From Tipula vernalis (Eukaryota; Arthropoda; Insecta; Diptera; Tipulidae), in contig OY282559.1 in assembly GCA_958295665.1 (NCBI GenBank), positions 135,573,241-135,637,240 of the forward strand: a stretch of 64,000 bases of DNA, in the 5' to 3' direction. Shown here in pieces: positions 47,229 to 58,974 of the stretch (the stretch's first letter is position 1; every line of letters starts with the position of its first letter). The position numbers and the translations under genes were made by a program. A model generated the notes under the pieces. The model saw only the letters and a program-made list of their open reading frames with translations. It did no database searches and was not told where the DNA came from.

Positions 47229-48130
47229 CGGTAAAAGTTGTTGTTTTTAAATAAATTTTTCCCACATTGTCTGATAATTTTCTAACCCTTCTGCTAAGCT
47301 ACAATATAATAAGTGGATGGAATCACAACCGCAGTACTTCCACTTGTACTAGTGTCGATCTTAATGTTTACCTTGTGATTTAATCGGCTTATATTTGTCA
47401 ATAATTGTCCTTTAGTTTTCTTAATTTCATTCTACTTCTACTCCTATCCTGTGTGTGTTATTTGATTACTTCGGATTCGCAACTGGAATGATTTCTTTGA
47501 AATTGTACACTGAGTTGTTTGGTTAAATCCGCATTAGTCAATTTTAATTTAAAAACGTGTCTAGGAGTTCCATTTGATGTATAAGGGATATTAACCCCAG
47601 TCTTACCTTGAATGGAATTTTTAAACCAAAATATTAGTTGTGTGTTCCCGCACTGAGTTCTGTTTAACAATAATTTGTATCGTTTACCTATCCTATATAA
47701 TCCGTATTCATCACAGCCAGACGGGAGGAACCGCTTGTCATTGTCATGACAGGTTTGCGTTACTCCGATTTCTTTGTTGTTAATATTCTAATTGGCTGAT
47801 GATGATTCCTTACTTGTTTTTTTTGTTTCTAATTATTTTAATTTTTGTTTACAACATTTAATTAACGGTATTTCAACACTGCGTTCATCCTTTGAAAAGC
47901 CCACCCCATTAAATCTGAGCTAAAGCCGCGCTAAAATGACCGATCAAAGGCAATGAACCAGTATTATTTATTATCTGATGACGGAGAGTTTTTTTTTACG
48001 ATTCTACCTTGATTTATTTTGGTTTTCTTTGACAAATTTCGTAGAGACGGTTTCAAACAGTATAACTTTGTTACAGATGAAGTTTGAGCATATTATCCAA
48101 ACTCATTTTTGTTCCAGTCTATTTAATTAT
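47229..48130. other. Internal remnant downstream of the LTR
   Basis: No coding capacity was recognised. Probably the leader of the LTR element followed by unrelated AT-rich sequence. Confidence 0.4.
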
Positions 48131-48138
48131 TGGGAATA

Positions 48139-48272
48139 GGACCGAAAGGCTGAATGTGTCGAAAGGCCGAATGTGTCGAAAGGCCGAATGTGTCAAGAGA
48201 CCGAATGTTGAAAGGCCGAGTGGGTCGAATCGCCGAACATGTGGAAAGGCCGATTGTGTCGAAAGGCCGATT
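48139..48272 (+). repeat. 17-bp minisatellite
   Basis: About eight imperfect copies of GAAAGGCCGAATGTGTC lie head to tail. The ORF across it (48,084-48,281) is repeat-derived. Its composition is GC-richer than the surroundings. Confidence 0.9.
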
Positions 48273-48826
48273 TTTCATTAAATTTTCCTTCAGTTAATTG
48301 ATTGAAATCAATATTAAACTTATTTCTTAATGTAAAATGATTTTAAAAAAAATTGAAAATACTTCCTAATAAATGCTATGTATGTATGTAGCATATTAAC
48401 GTGGTCAAATTTTGTCGGAAAACAAATTATTCCTTTTTCTTTTTTATTAATTATATGACAAAAAAAACAACGTAAGAAGATTTTAATATTTAAGGCGATT
48501 TACTATTAAACATTTTTATACAAAAATTTAGGATGCAGCTGTGTCTAGGCAGCTATCGACGATCTATCGAGTGTTACTGAATTTAGCATATAATGGCTCA
48601 AAGATATGTAAGTCTTGCGTTCGAAGACTAAATCTTCCACGCATTAATTTGCGATACCCAGCCAAAGGAATAGCTTCAAAAAGTACAGCAAGGGGGTTAA
48701 CAATGATTGAAATTTGACCTAATTTCCGAGAGCCAGCCCAAAACTATTAAATGAGTAGGAAATTTTTAAATCTCATACTTTACTTGACCAAGTGACATTA
48801 CAAGAACATTAAAATCGATATGGTTA
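48273..48826. other. Non-coding stretch before BEL fragment
   Basis: AT-rich, then from about 48,530 less AT-rich and possibly decayed BEL sequence. No clear motif. Confidence 0.4.
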
Positions 48827-49130
48827 TTGGTATTGGCTATTTCTCAAAAAATACCGTCTGACAATAAGTTAGAAAGTCCAAATGAGCTAACCGCTCAAAA
48901 TACACTATTCGGTTGGATTATTGGTGGTAGTGATGCGCCCATGGTAGAACAACAATTTAATTCATTCAATGTCAAATTCGATCTTAACATTGATCAAACG
49001 CTAAGAAAATTCCGGGAGTTGAAGGATTCTCCTACGGAAATTCATATAAGTCTGCAAGATCAACAATGCGAAGAACTGTTATGAATCTACACATCGTGCT
49101 GACCAATTCTTTCAAAACCAACCTATACTT
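48827..49130 (+). pseudogene. BEL/Pao pol fragment (protease/RT junction)
   Basis: ELTAQNTLFGWIIGGSD matches the end of the BEL/Pao protease region. TLRKFRELKDSPTEIHISLQ and QQCEELL match the start of the RT (the usual KFWEIEE...E..CE pattern). The frame breaks at 49,082, but HRADQFFQ just after may continue it. It is cut by a gypsy-type leader and gag. Confidence 0.7.
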
Positions 49131-49147
49131 GGTGTCAGAAGTGGGAT
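49130..49147 (+). promoter_or_regulatory. Primer-binding site-like sequence
   Basis: TGGTGTCAGAAGTGGGAT lies 30 bp upstream of the SAP-type gag. It resembles a tRNA-Leu-type primer-binding site (from memory). No LTR was identified upstream. Confidence 0.5.
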
Positions 49148-49176
49148 TTTGCAATTCGGAAAACTCGGGTGTGAAA

Positions 49177-50640
49177 ATGGACGTCAACGAGATAAACGTC
49201 GCTGAATTGAAAGAGGCTCTCGCTGCAAGGGAGGCCCCAGTTTCTGGAACGAGCTTAGAACTACAATTGCGGCTCGAAACATTAATGCAGGTAGATGAAA
49301 CACGTAGGGAACCAAAGGTGCCACCCACAGGAGATCAAAACCCCTCAACATCACAGCCGCAGCAAACGTAATTGGAAAAGGTCTCATCGCAGAACCAGGT
49401 TCTCCAAGAATCTCTAACAACGAAGATGTCATCACAGAACCAAGTTCAGTCGTTACAGCTGAAATCGCAAAAGGAGAATATGTTATCGCAGCTATCTTCC
49501 GTGCAGCAGTCTCTAAAGTTACAAAGGAGAGAGCTCCAACAATCAATCTAATAACATTTGTCTTGAAAACCTTCAAAATGAAGTACTGGACCTAAAAATA
49601 GGAAAGGATGCCCCTCTTGCGCAGCATGGAGAAGGTAGCGTACAGTCGGAACTCTTCAGATCACTATCGAAAGGGCCGCTCCAGCCACATGAAACCAGCA
49701 GTATTCGATAGCGAGTCTTCTTGGCAAATTTCAAAGTGTAATTTACGGCAGCACCCAAAACTAATAAATGGGAGACGGAGCGGTTATCAGGTGGGTTAAT
49801 ATTGGCATAAAGAGGTAAAGCAGCAGATACCATCCAGAGTGTGTTGGAAACGCAAAAAAATACGAGCAGCTGATGAACGCGTTGGAGTTACGATATGGAG
49901 ACTCCCATACACAGGAGCTTCACAAAATACAACTACAAAACTGAAGACAAGCCAAAGGTGAAAGTCTACACAACTGGAAGCAGAAATCACACGGCTTATC
50001 AGGCTAGCATATAGCATAGCTCCCGCGAATATTGTAAACAGTTTGGCTGTGGATGCATTTATCAATGCGGTACGAGATGATTCGCTGAATTTATATCTCC
50101 GGACAACGGCTAAGCGAACAACGCAAAGTGATGCTCTTATAGCCGCATTAGAATATGAGGCCACAATAAACATACGCTCTATCCAGAAACTGCTAGACTA
50201 AAGAAATTAGAAGCTGAAAACGTGAGTCAAATTCATGCCATGATCAGAGAGTCTTTAAAAGCATATAAGAAGGAAAATTCGAGGACCACAGCAGCAGTAT
50301 TCGGACCAAGGTGCTACAGTTTCAATAAACGAGGACATTTTGCCAAAGCATGCCGAGCTCCAATAGTAAAACCGGCAGATTAAAATCCTCGCCCATCATA
50401 CCAGTCGAGCAAGGAAGCACCAATAAGTGTTATCAACCCTGGTCTCCTTTCAAGTAGCAATGATATGGAGTCGTTAAACTCCGCCAACTTTGCAGCGCAA
50501 AAGTTAGCCGAAGAAATAACAAGCCTCAATACCATCATCATAGTTGCAGAGCTAATGCGAAACAACCACAGTCTCGCCGTTGGTATTTACATTGAAATTT
50601 GAAGGGCGGTATCTATCTAAAGGTTGTGTCTTGCCAAAAC
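49177..50640 (+). pseudogene. Ty3/gypsy-type gag with SAP-like N-terminus, decayed
   Basis: ATG at 49,177 starts DVNEINVAELKEALAAREAP and LELQLRLETLMQ, which look like a SAP-type nucleic-acid-binding motif. A Gln/Ser-rich coiled region follows in shifting frames (to 49,600). Then come capsid-like fragments (LRLAYSIAPANIVNSLAVDA-type text near 50,000-50,060, FINAVRDDSLNLYLRTTAKR near 50,060-50,115). A zinc knuckle CYSFNKRGHFAKAC (near 50,311-50,352) has Phe at the second Cys. Minus-strand ORFs here (49,184-49,576, 49,573-49,833, 49,796-50,173) are shadows. Multiple frameshifts disable it. Confidence 0.72.
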
Positions 50641-50699
50641 TGCTGGTATAAATCATTTTTTCACATAATGCCTCCAATAGTAGACACTCGTCGTTATAA

Positions 50700-51600
50700 T
50701 CAATCGAGAACATGTTAGAGAAATTGAAGCGGCATGATAGCTACGTCGAAAAACAGCTTACAACTGCAAAGGCCAAATAACTCGAACATCGATTAGCCGA
50801 TTTAACTGAAAGTTCTCATATATCTCGATAATCTCCGAATTCGAGGAAAAATTAACCGTGGGTGCCAAACTTCCTACCGGGGACCTCCCGAGTTTTAGTG
50901 GTGGATATCATGAGTGGAATGCATTTATTGGAACATTTGATGCCATTATTCACGATAACTTGTTCCTTAGTGCCCGCATAAAGTTTCTGTACTTTAAACT
51001 GTCACTTGATGGTATCGCTGCTAGTGGCATAGCGGCTGCCGAACTGTCCAATAACCAAATCTCATTTGTGAACAACACGTCTTTCATTTAAATCTATCAT
51101 TAAACCTGTCTCCAACAAGTTCTTAGGTTTCGTTGATCATTTTCAATCACATCTTCGCTCACTAGATGCTTTCAAATGACTAGTAAAGCAGTGGGACGAC
51201 CTGATTGTTTACTTAATGAGACCAAAACTGAATGCAGACACAAAAACAAATGGTGTAATGCCACCCCGACAACCGACCTGCCAACGATGGACGACCTCTG
51301 CAATATTTCAGTACTCAAACTCAGTCATTTACACAACGAACCAAAGCTCACGCAAATAACTTCGACATCTCGTAATAATCGTACGAGCCAACAAGTTTGC
51401 TTACTATTATCACAATTTTAAAGTTTCATTGTGTCCATTGTCTAATGGATACACGATGGCTTGATGTCATAAATTACTACATTTGCCTATTGATCACCGT
51501 CAAAATTTCATAATTAACTCAAAATTGTGCTTTAATTGTTTGTATTCTGATCATCGCTCAATTCACTCATTCAGAAAGGTTCAGATGGACCTCGCGTAGT
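50700..51600 (+). pseudogene. BEL/Pao gag remnant
   Basis: A helical lead (RHDSYVEKQLTTAKAK) is followed by LPTGDLPSFSGGYHEWNAFI, TFDAIIHDNLFLSARIKFLY and FKLSLDGIAASGI, the typical BEL/Pao Gag region (DUF1759-like). Decayed stretches continue to a degenerate zinc knuckle (LCFNCLYSDHRSIHSFRK) near 51,520-51,575. Several stops and frameshifts are present. It is probably part of the same old BEL copy as the fragments at 48.8 and 52.1-52.9 kb, but with large deletions. Confidence 0.72.
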
Positions 51601-52149
51601 TCAGTTATTAAAATTTGTGAGAAACAAACCAATAATGGGGCTGCTTCATGCTGACGTCAATTCCCAGCCGAAGTCAACTTCATTGATCTATTTAGCTACT
51701 ATGATAGTCAAGTTGCTCTGCAACAGTCTGCAATAGAACTGAAAAAGACAATTTTGAATATACCATAGTGTGCTGGTATGGAGCTAAGCAAGTGGTACAC
51801 TAACTACCCCAAGATTACCGAAGATGGGTTGATAAGTTCAGTGTTTTTGTTAATTTCAAGGAAGATAAAACAATCCCGAAAATATCTGTATTTTCAGAAA
51901 TCGCCAGAATTTATCAATCATCACTACAAATGCAGCACACGTATAGGTAAACGCTTCGAAAAAGTATGAAATTACTTAACAATCTTACCATCCATCAATC
52001 GTCCCCTACTTAGTTTAGACAAATTACTGGATACTGCCAAACACACAGTTTTGCCAATGCTAGTGAGCGTCAGGTCAGAAATGGTCGGGTCTCCGTCAAC
52101 ATAAATTGCTCAAAATCCCGCATAGCTCCATTACAAAGGACAACTTTAA
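51601..52149. other. Decayed BEL sequence, little recognisable
   Basis: Fragments in several frames could be BEL protease/RT remnants. No diagnostic motif is clear. Confidence 0.35.
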
Positions 52150-52890
52150 ATCGTGCAAAAAATTCACCGAAATTTAAATTTTAATGTCGACGGTACATTT
52201 TGTTGGTCTGATTCGACAATTACGCTCAATTGAATAAAATCCTGCCATCTCATCTCAATATTTAAAGGAACAGGTACACATAACAACAACAAACAACATA
52301 ACTTCGTACCATCGCACCACCATTCCATCATATAATCAATTAATAATACCATAATCATACCATCACACTATGATCATACCACCATGCCATCATACCATCA
52401 TGTGTGACGCCGCCAGCTACACCTCATTTTGGTGGCGTGTATGAAACAGGTGTAAAACTTGCCAGGTTTCGTCTGCGACGTACAATTGCTGTTGCCAAAT
52501 TTACCTATGAGCAATTGATAAAGTTGATCAAAGTAGTGGAGTGGTTCTCAAATCTCGACATCTAGCTCCACTCACTAACAGCATTGACCAAATCGACTGT
52601 CTTTTGCCAGGGTACTGGCAACTTAAAAACTTTAACTCACCGGACTTTTTGAATCGATGGTCACCGGAATATTTGCGATTCCTCTAGCAATGCCAAAAAT
52701 GTACCAAACCCATACACAACCTCGCTGTTGGTAAGTCGGTAGTCCTCTAAAATGCGAATAAACCGCCTATTAAATGGAAATTCGGCCAAATGATTGGAAT
52801 TTTTACCTGGAGTGACGGGCTCTCATACTAGTAGCTAATGTAAAAACCATGTAGGGAATTTATAAGGACTGAATTTCAAAAATTGGTCGG
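52150..52890 (+). pseudogene. BEL/Pao RNase H and integrase C-terminal remnants
   Basis: WSDSTITLNWIK (near 52,207-52,242) matches the BEL RNase H region. After a microsatellite, PHFGGVYETGVKLARFRLRR and FTYEQLIKLI (near 52,425-52,530) match the end of the BEL integrase. FLNRWSPEYLRFL, NLAVGKSVV, KPPIKWKFGQMIG and VANVKTM (52,645-52,860) match the BEL C-terminal domain (DUF5641-like). Stops and frame changes are frequent. Confidence 0.75.
52290..52404. repeat. ACCATCAT-type simple repeat
   Basis: A run of ATCATACC/ACCATCAT variants lies between the RNase H and integrase remnants of the BEL copy. Confidence 0.85.
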
Positions 52891-52929
52891 CTACAACAAG
52901 ATAACATTGAATCCTATGAGATAATTTTG

Positions 52930-53340
52930 GCACATATATAATCAACACAATTAACGCAACCAACGCTTTTACGCGAAACATTAAGGGCTGAAACCTTATG
53001 AGGTGATCAGAACTTCGAACAAATCAATCCCTAACTGAACCTCTTAAGAAATCTTCAGCTCATCTCCAATCATAAACGCAATGAACATCTCAATTCAATC
53101 AGCAAATCAAATTTCAAATCAACCCTTGGGCTAACTCACTCCTTAACTCACTTAATTCCAATCCAAGCTAACTAAACCCTGAATCAAAAGCAACTCAACT
53201 TAGTTCGAACCAAATCTCAACCCACTGCTTAATTCCACAAAAAAAAGCTACATGCTTTTATGAATTCAACGCAATCTAACCTCCCACTAGACCATAAACT
53301 CGACCTAAAATTAATCGCTAAGCGAACTTCTTACTTAAAT
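52930..53340. repeat. A/C-rich low-complexity tract (AACTCAA type), short
   Basis: The plus strand is rich in AACTCAAC, CCAAATC and CAACC phrases and poor in G. It resembles 57.9-58.9 kb, including the lead-in phrase TGAGGTGATCAGAACT (about 52,998) against TGAAGTGATCAGAACT (about 57,905). Confidence 0.7.
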
Positions 53341-53359
53341 CCAACTCCATTTAAAATCA

Positions 53360-53810
53360 AACCCTATTCACCATCATACCATAATAGCAAAGTACAATCA
53401 TAACAATAAATAATCATTCAACCATACCATTAAACCATTACAATAAAATCATCGTACCACAGTAACCTCGAGTCGTCAGACAATCATAATATCATACCAT
53501 AGTATAGATGGTACTACTTACCACCAATCCACTATAACTTCATTCGACCATACCATCATATCATCGTAACATCGTACCATAGTATGATCAAACAATAATA
53601 CCAGAATCATACCATCATACTATGATCATACCACCATACCATCATATCATCATACCATCGTACCATCCTATCATCATACCATCATATCATCATATTATCA
53701 TACCATCACACATACCATCATAGCTTCATAGCAATATAACATCATACGACCACCACCGTCACCATCATCATCATTGTCACCATCACCATCACCACCAACA
53801 CAACTCGATA
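53360..53810. repeat. Long ACCATCAT-type simple repeat
   Basis: Dense variants of CATCATACCAT, ATCATACC and (at the end) CACCATCAT. No coding content. Confidence 0.88.
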
Positions 53811-56560
53811 AAAGAATTATGGTCCAAAGTGGAGTTTTGGAAATTCCTTCGTAGTAACTTTCGACCTGGTTGGCATCTGGAGAGTCTCAACCCAAAAGCA
53901 AACTATACGTCAAACTCAATCCTCAAACCAGCATATATAAAAAAATGATCAACTGCCACTCGAAGACGAAGTCTTGCACGTGAGCATATTTTATTAATTT
54001 CTTATATCGTGGACTAAAACTAAGAATATGTGAAACTTTGTTTTTAGAAACTTGCAATAAATTATAACAAACTAATGGCTATCACGGTACGTAAAAAAGA
54101 ATTATAAACATGACAAATACAACCGCACATTATAAACCAACAGCCGCGCTCCAATGTACATATTTTATGTTTATCAATTCGAAAATTATGTCCTTACACT
54201 GCCTGGCACATAAATGACTTATAATAGTTTTTATTATTTTGGATGGCATGTTGTGTGCCATAATTGGAAGTTCGTTTTGTCTTTTATAATTTTCATTTCA
54301 TTTCGTTTTTTTTTTGTTTTAACATTTTCACATTTTCACATTTTCACCACCGCACACTATCGCCACCCTCTCTCGCCACCACTTTGTCGAACACAATAGT
54401 CAAATAACAGTCATCGGCGCATATTGAATATAATAAAATTGGTTTTTAGTGTCCTTATATTTTTAGAACCTGCGATTTCGTTTACCTTATACAAAATTTT
54501 GCCACGGGTTAAATACGTCTTGATGCTGATATTTGTTTCGGTAAAATTATCGGTTTTGTCTATTTTGTGTATATGAATAATTTATCAAACATACATAATT
54601 TATTTATTTATTTTTTTTAAAAGGATGGTACAAAACATCGCCTGGTCTTTTTCCTTTCAATAAAGTAAACACACACACATACATCCAACACAAACCATTT
54701 CTAATTCATTCAAATCAGATTATTGTTGTATGTACGAGACGAGAAAAAAGTAAAAAACAGAAACGTAATTCACGTGCATCGAATAATAAATTTCTTGAGC
54801 CCTGTCTACAACACATAGTGTAACTCTAGAACCTGATATTTCGGACCAAAAAAAAAATGTGGGGGTCCTTTTTTTATATCAAATTTATACTCACAGCAAC
54901 AAACTCTGTCTTTAAAATTGTCGGGATATTAAAAAAAAAAAATCGTGAATTGAAAAATTAAGTAATTTCTTCATTCATCTCAACCATCCATCCCTAATGG
55001 ATAAAATTTATCCAAAAAAAAAATGTGGGCAGATCATTTTTTATTTGTATTAAAAAGGATTTTTTTTTGTGCGGGTACGATATTTTTTTTCGCGTATCCT
55101 TTTCTATCAAAAAAACTAAAAACTAAAAAAATTTGATCGTGTTCAATTATTAAAAGATCATGTTACTACTTAAAGTATGTTGGCCTTTAAATACCGAATG
55201 TTTTGTGTGAATTTCGATCGAGATGAATATGCTCTAAATACAAAAAAAAATAAAAAATAAAATTCTGACAGGAGGCAGATGTCCTGGATGCATAATAATA
55301 AAAAAAAAAAATCATATTTTATTGATTATTATCAATATATGAGAGATCATGCATATATAAGATCACCACCCTTAGTCAATATTATAGGAAGGGAGATTTG
55401 TTGACCAAATTTATTTCGACGACAAATGATTTGCATATTATATGCTTCTACATGACTGATATTAGTTGAGGGTTTAAATGTTGGTTAACCAATTTGCATG
55501 TGCACAGTCCATCAAAAATTGTGTTAAATCAATAACCAAACACCGAAGTCACAGCAACATATACACAAAATTTAACCGTATACGCGAGTATACGGATAAA
55601 GAGGTCAAACGATTATAAAAATATGAACTCCTGCGTGACTATATATCGATTCAACATACATCCCTAATTAACATTCATTTAGCATTATACGGTTTTGTCA
55701 CTAAATATAATTTCGTTAGATTGTGTACACAAATCATTTTGTAAAGCGAACGGATAAGACAAAATAAAGTTTTCAGAAAGTAGCACTGGAAGGTTTTTTA
55801 TTATTTTTTGGTTATTTTCAGACTAGATAGATACCAACTGAACATAATTGACTATTGATCTAACATGGGGGTATATACGAAAAAAAAAAAAAAAATCCAA
55901 CAACAACCAAAAAATAACATAAAAATATGTTTTTTATCATAAATTTATTGATAAAACTATTTTCCACTTCACATCGAAAGAATAACTCATAAAAATAGTT
56001 AGTTTAATGTTAGCATGTCAATTTGGGTCAGTTTGTTGTTTAGTTTTTCAACAAAATACAAAAGTTTATTGTTTAGTTCTGTTTGTTGAATTTTTCGCTC
56101 GTGTTCTTGTGCGGTGACAATATGTGCCGATGTATACCCTTTTGAACATTAAAAGTTTTTTAGGCGCGTTCGATATATAATCATGGTTCTTTTATTGTTT
56201 TCTACTGGCTGGATAATAAATTCAGAATGTGGTTGCATGTGAGTGTCAAAATGGGCTATTAGTAAAACAAGACCAAGCTTTTTACGATTACATTATGAGC
56301 TTACAAATTCCTATTGTGTAATCGATACATTCTCAAGTAGAATTATTTTTATTTTTAGAGAGGGACAAATTCGCCCAAAGAATTTTGTACCTTATTTCGG
56401 TTTTAACCCTTTCAATGTCTTATATAACTTTTGGTAACCACTAGCGATACGTCATTTTCCTTGCATTAAATTTACAAATTTGATGACATCTTCAACATTT
56501 CGCAGCCGTCTCAATCTAGCGAAATTGCTGCCCGCTGTCTGTATTAATCGTTTCTGGAAG
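53811..56560. other. Gene-free AT-rich stretch
   Basis: Homopolymer-rich. ORFs at 54,214-54,399 and 56,243-56,437 match nothing. The part from 53,820 to 53,940 (TTTGGAAATTCCTT, GACCTGGTTGGCATCTGG) may belong to a dispersed repeat. Confidence 0.5.
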
Positions 56561-57004
56561 ATAGGGATTTAAAACGGGATTCCGGGATTCCATTTTTGTC
56601 TCCAAAGTGTGACCGAGAAATCCCGGAATTTCGCGGCATTTAATTTTTTGTATATACCGTTGTAATTCTATAATGGCATAGGAATAATATATTATACAAT
56701 ACAGTAAAACCTTGGTTTAATATAGACTTAGATCCGTACCGAATGGAGAAAATTTGAATATCTGGTATACAAATTTATCGATCAATAGCATTATCAAGTT
56801 AAATTCAGCTGGAGGAACTTTGCTATTTCTTAACCGTTTACGATGAAATTCAGCATGCGCAACTGAATATCTCATCAGGGGAGCCGCTTATATAAAACTA
56901 ACCTTACACAGGGGACATCGGATGATGCGACCTTCAATTCGACATTGATTTTGACCTTCGAGGTCAGTTGAAGGTCAAATCGAATTTTTTAGCGAGACTT
57001 TTTA

Positions 57005-57290
57005 CGGTAATACAAGTACTTAAGGTTCTTTTATTGAATGACTTTTAGATGTTATTTTAAGGACAAATTACTAAATAATATAAAATAATCGTAAATAATG
57101 AAATTTAATAGAGAATGACTTAATTTAAAGTTGCTCGCACCGCGACAAAGTAAGTAACCTTAACCCTTATTGTCAAGGTCATTTAAATGTCAACTGGATA
57201 TTGTAATATGGTAACTTATAGTAATTTGTCCCTGAAATAACATCTGAAAGTCATTCAAAAGAGGAGTCTTAAGTACCTACCTGAACGTTT
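57005..57290. repeat. Palindrome with ~85-bp arms
   Basis: 57,013-57,085 (GTACTTAAGGTTCTTTTATT, GAATGACTTTTAGATGTTAT, GGACAAATTACTA) is inverted at 57,215-57,275. Arms are diverged; the loop is about 130 bp. Confidence 0.75.
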
Positions 57291-57316
57291 TTGAGGAGTC
57301 TTAAGTACCTACCTGA
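57264..57316 (+). repeat. Short direct duplication
   Basis: GAGGAGTCTTAAGTACCTAC plus CTGAA occurs twice in tandem (57,264 and 57,295), at the outer edge of the palindrome. Confidence 0.85.
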
Positions 57317-57894
57317 ATGGAAATATGATTCGAAAACGATTTTTAAATGAAGTTTTGGAATAAAGCATATTAGGAAGGAACTCGGTTGTTGCTTTACCAA
57401 CTTAGATTTCCAGCACTTCTTCTAAATATCATTTTAGGCTTCCATTTCCATCGTACCAATCGAATTCATTATTATTGGTGAAGAAATAGCAAAGTTCCTT
57501 CTTAATTAGCCTTAATTTAACTTGATACTGTAATTTATGGATAAACTTCTGTACGAGATATTCTAATTTACAACATTCGGGGCATCCAGAAATAAAAGCC
57601 ATTCCAATCCCCAACTAGTCTCTTAAACCGAGGATTTTTTGTAATAAGTTATTCCTATGCGGTTACTGAGTTAGAGAATATAAAAAAAAGGGAATTCTCG
57701 GTTACCCTTTTGAAACTAAAAATGGAATCCCAGAATTCCGTTTAGGAATTCCTAAATGTCCACACCTATACGGTATTGAGCTAAAAGGTTAAGTAAAGTA
57801 AATAAATCGAAAACCGGGAAACCCGGGATTTTTCGGTCATTCTTTTGAGAGTGTGAAACCGGGATTCCGCGATCCCTTTTGAGAAACTATAGTT

Positions 57895-58930
57895 AAAACC
57901 CCATGAAGTGATCAGAACTCAAGCCCAACCTCCAACTCAATGTACAACTTAAACCGCCAATCCAACCTTCAAATCAATCACCGATTCAACCCAAAATTAT
58001 CTTTTCACCAATCCTGAACCTCACCATATGAAACTCATGAATCATTTCATCCCCCAAATAATTCCTTAACTCGAATTCCTCACTCATCCTTAAAGCAAAC
58101 TAACAAAAGGTCAACTCAACTTCACATTCAACGGCCAACATAATCCCAAAACCAACTTAATTCGAAAGTTACATACATTTATGAACTCCCACTTAACCCC
58201 AAACTAGACTTAGCCCTCACTCACATCCAACTCAATTTCAACTGAAACCCCATTCAACCCTAGCTCGACCTTAACTCAACCCTCAATACAACCCTAAACT
58301 CAGCTATGATTCAAGCCCAACTCAACCTTCAATCAACTCCCAAGTCAACCCTCAACTAAACCACAAACACAACGTTCAACTCAAATCTTAAAAAAAAATC
58401 AATACGGTTCGAAAACTACATGTGTACATTAACTCAACTTAATTTAATTTACACCTTAACCCCCAAATAAACTCCCTACTAAAGTTCATCGTTTAACTCC
58501 AACTAAACACCGTACTCGACAACAACTAAACCCTCAACGTAATACTATATGCGCACGTGAATCGAACCTAGAACAAATGGAGCTAGCTTTAACTCAACTC
58601 CAAACTCAAATCCTCACTCTATCACCGAATCAGTATTGCAAACTTTCAACTCAACCCACAACTTGGCTGAGTTTCAACCTGAACTCGACCTGCAACCTAG
58701 CCTTTACATCAACTCCAAACTCACGTCCAACTCAACTCTCAAATCAACATAGACTCAACCGTTATATGCGTACATGAACTCAATTCAAGCTAGCTCTGAT
58801 TAAATCGTAAATTCAACACAGAAATAGATCCCCAGCTGAACTGTTCACAAACCGTAACGCAACTCTAACTCAACTTTAACTACACCCGCAAATAGATCCT
58901 ATCCCAACTTTAAACTCTGCCGCAAACCAA
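57895..58930. repeat. Long A/C-rich low-complexity tract (AACTCAACC type)
   Basis: Over 1 kb of irregular AACTCAACC, CCAACTCAA, CTCAACCTT phrases on the plus strand, very poor in G. It has no fixed period but the same words recur throughout. The ORF 58,577-58,777 is repeat-derived. Confidence 0.8.
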
Positions 58931-58974
58931 ACGCTCAATCAATCGTCAAACTAGCATTTATAAAAAACTGGTCG

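Larger units (their letters stand above)
56702..57641. mobile_element. pogo/Tigger-like non-autonomous element
   Basis: CAGTAAAACCTTGGTTTAAT (from 56,702) is preceded by TA. The inverse of the right end reads CAAAAAATCCTCGGTTTAAG (57,641 inward) and is followed by TA (57,642-57,643). About 16 of 21 bases match. CAGTAAAACCTCGGTTTAA-like ends are typical of pogo/Tigger. Inside are fragments of the 108-bp unit in both orientations (56,800-56,880, 57,310-57,500) and a palindrome. There is no transposase. Confidence 0.55.
56560..57890. repeat. Inverted CCGGGATT-type flanks around a pogo-like element
   Basis: 56,570-56,640 (GGGATTCCGGGATTCC, GACCGAGAAATCCCGGAAT) and the inverse of 57,800-57,890 (GACCGAAAAATCCCGGG, CGCGGAATCCCGG) share motifs, forming a loose inverted pair. 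This could be an older foldback or an AT/GC-mixed MITE. Confidence 0.4.

Noticed and set aside
49184..50173. Long minus-strand ORFs (125-130 codons) over the SAP-type gag
   Set aside because: Shadows of the plus-strand gag, with no independent motif.
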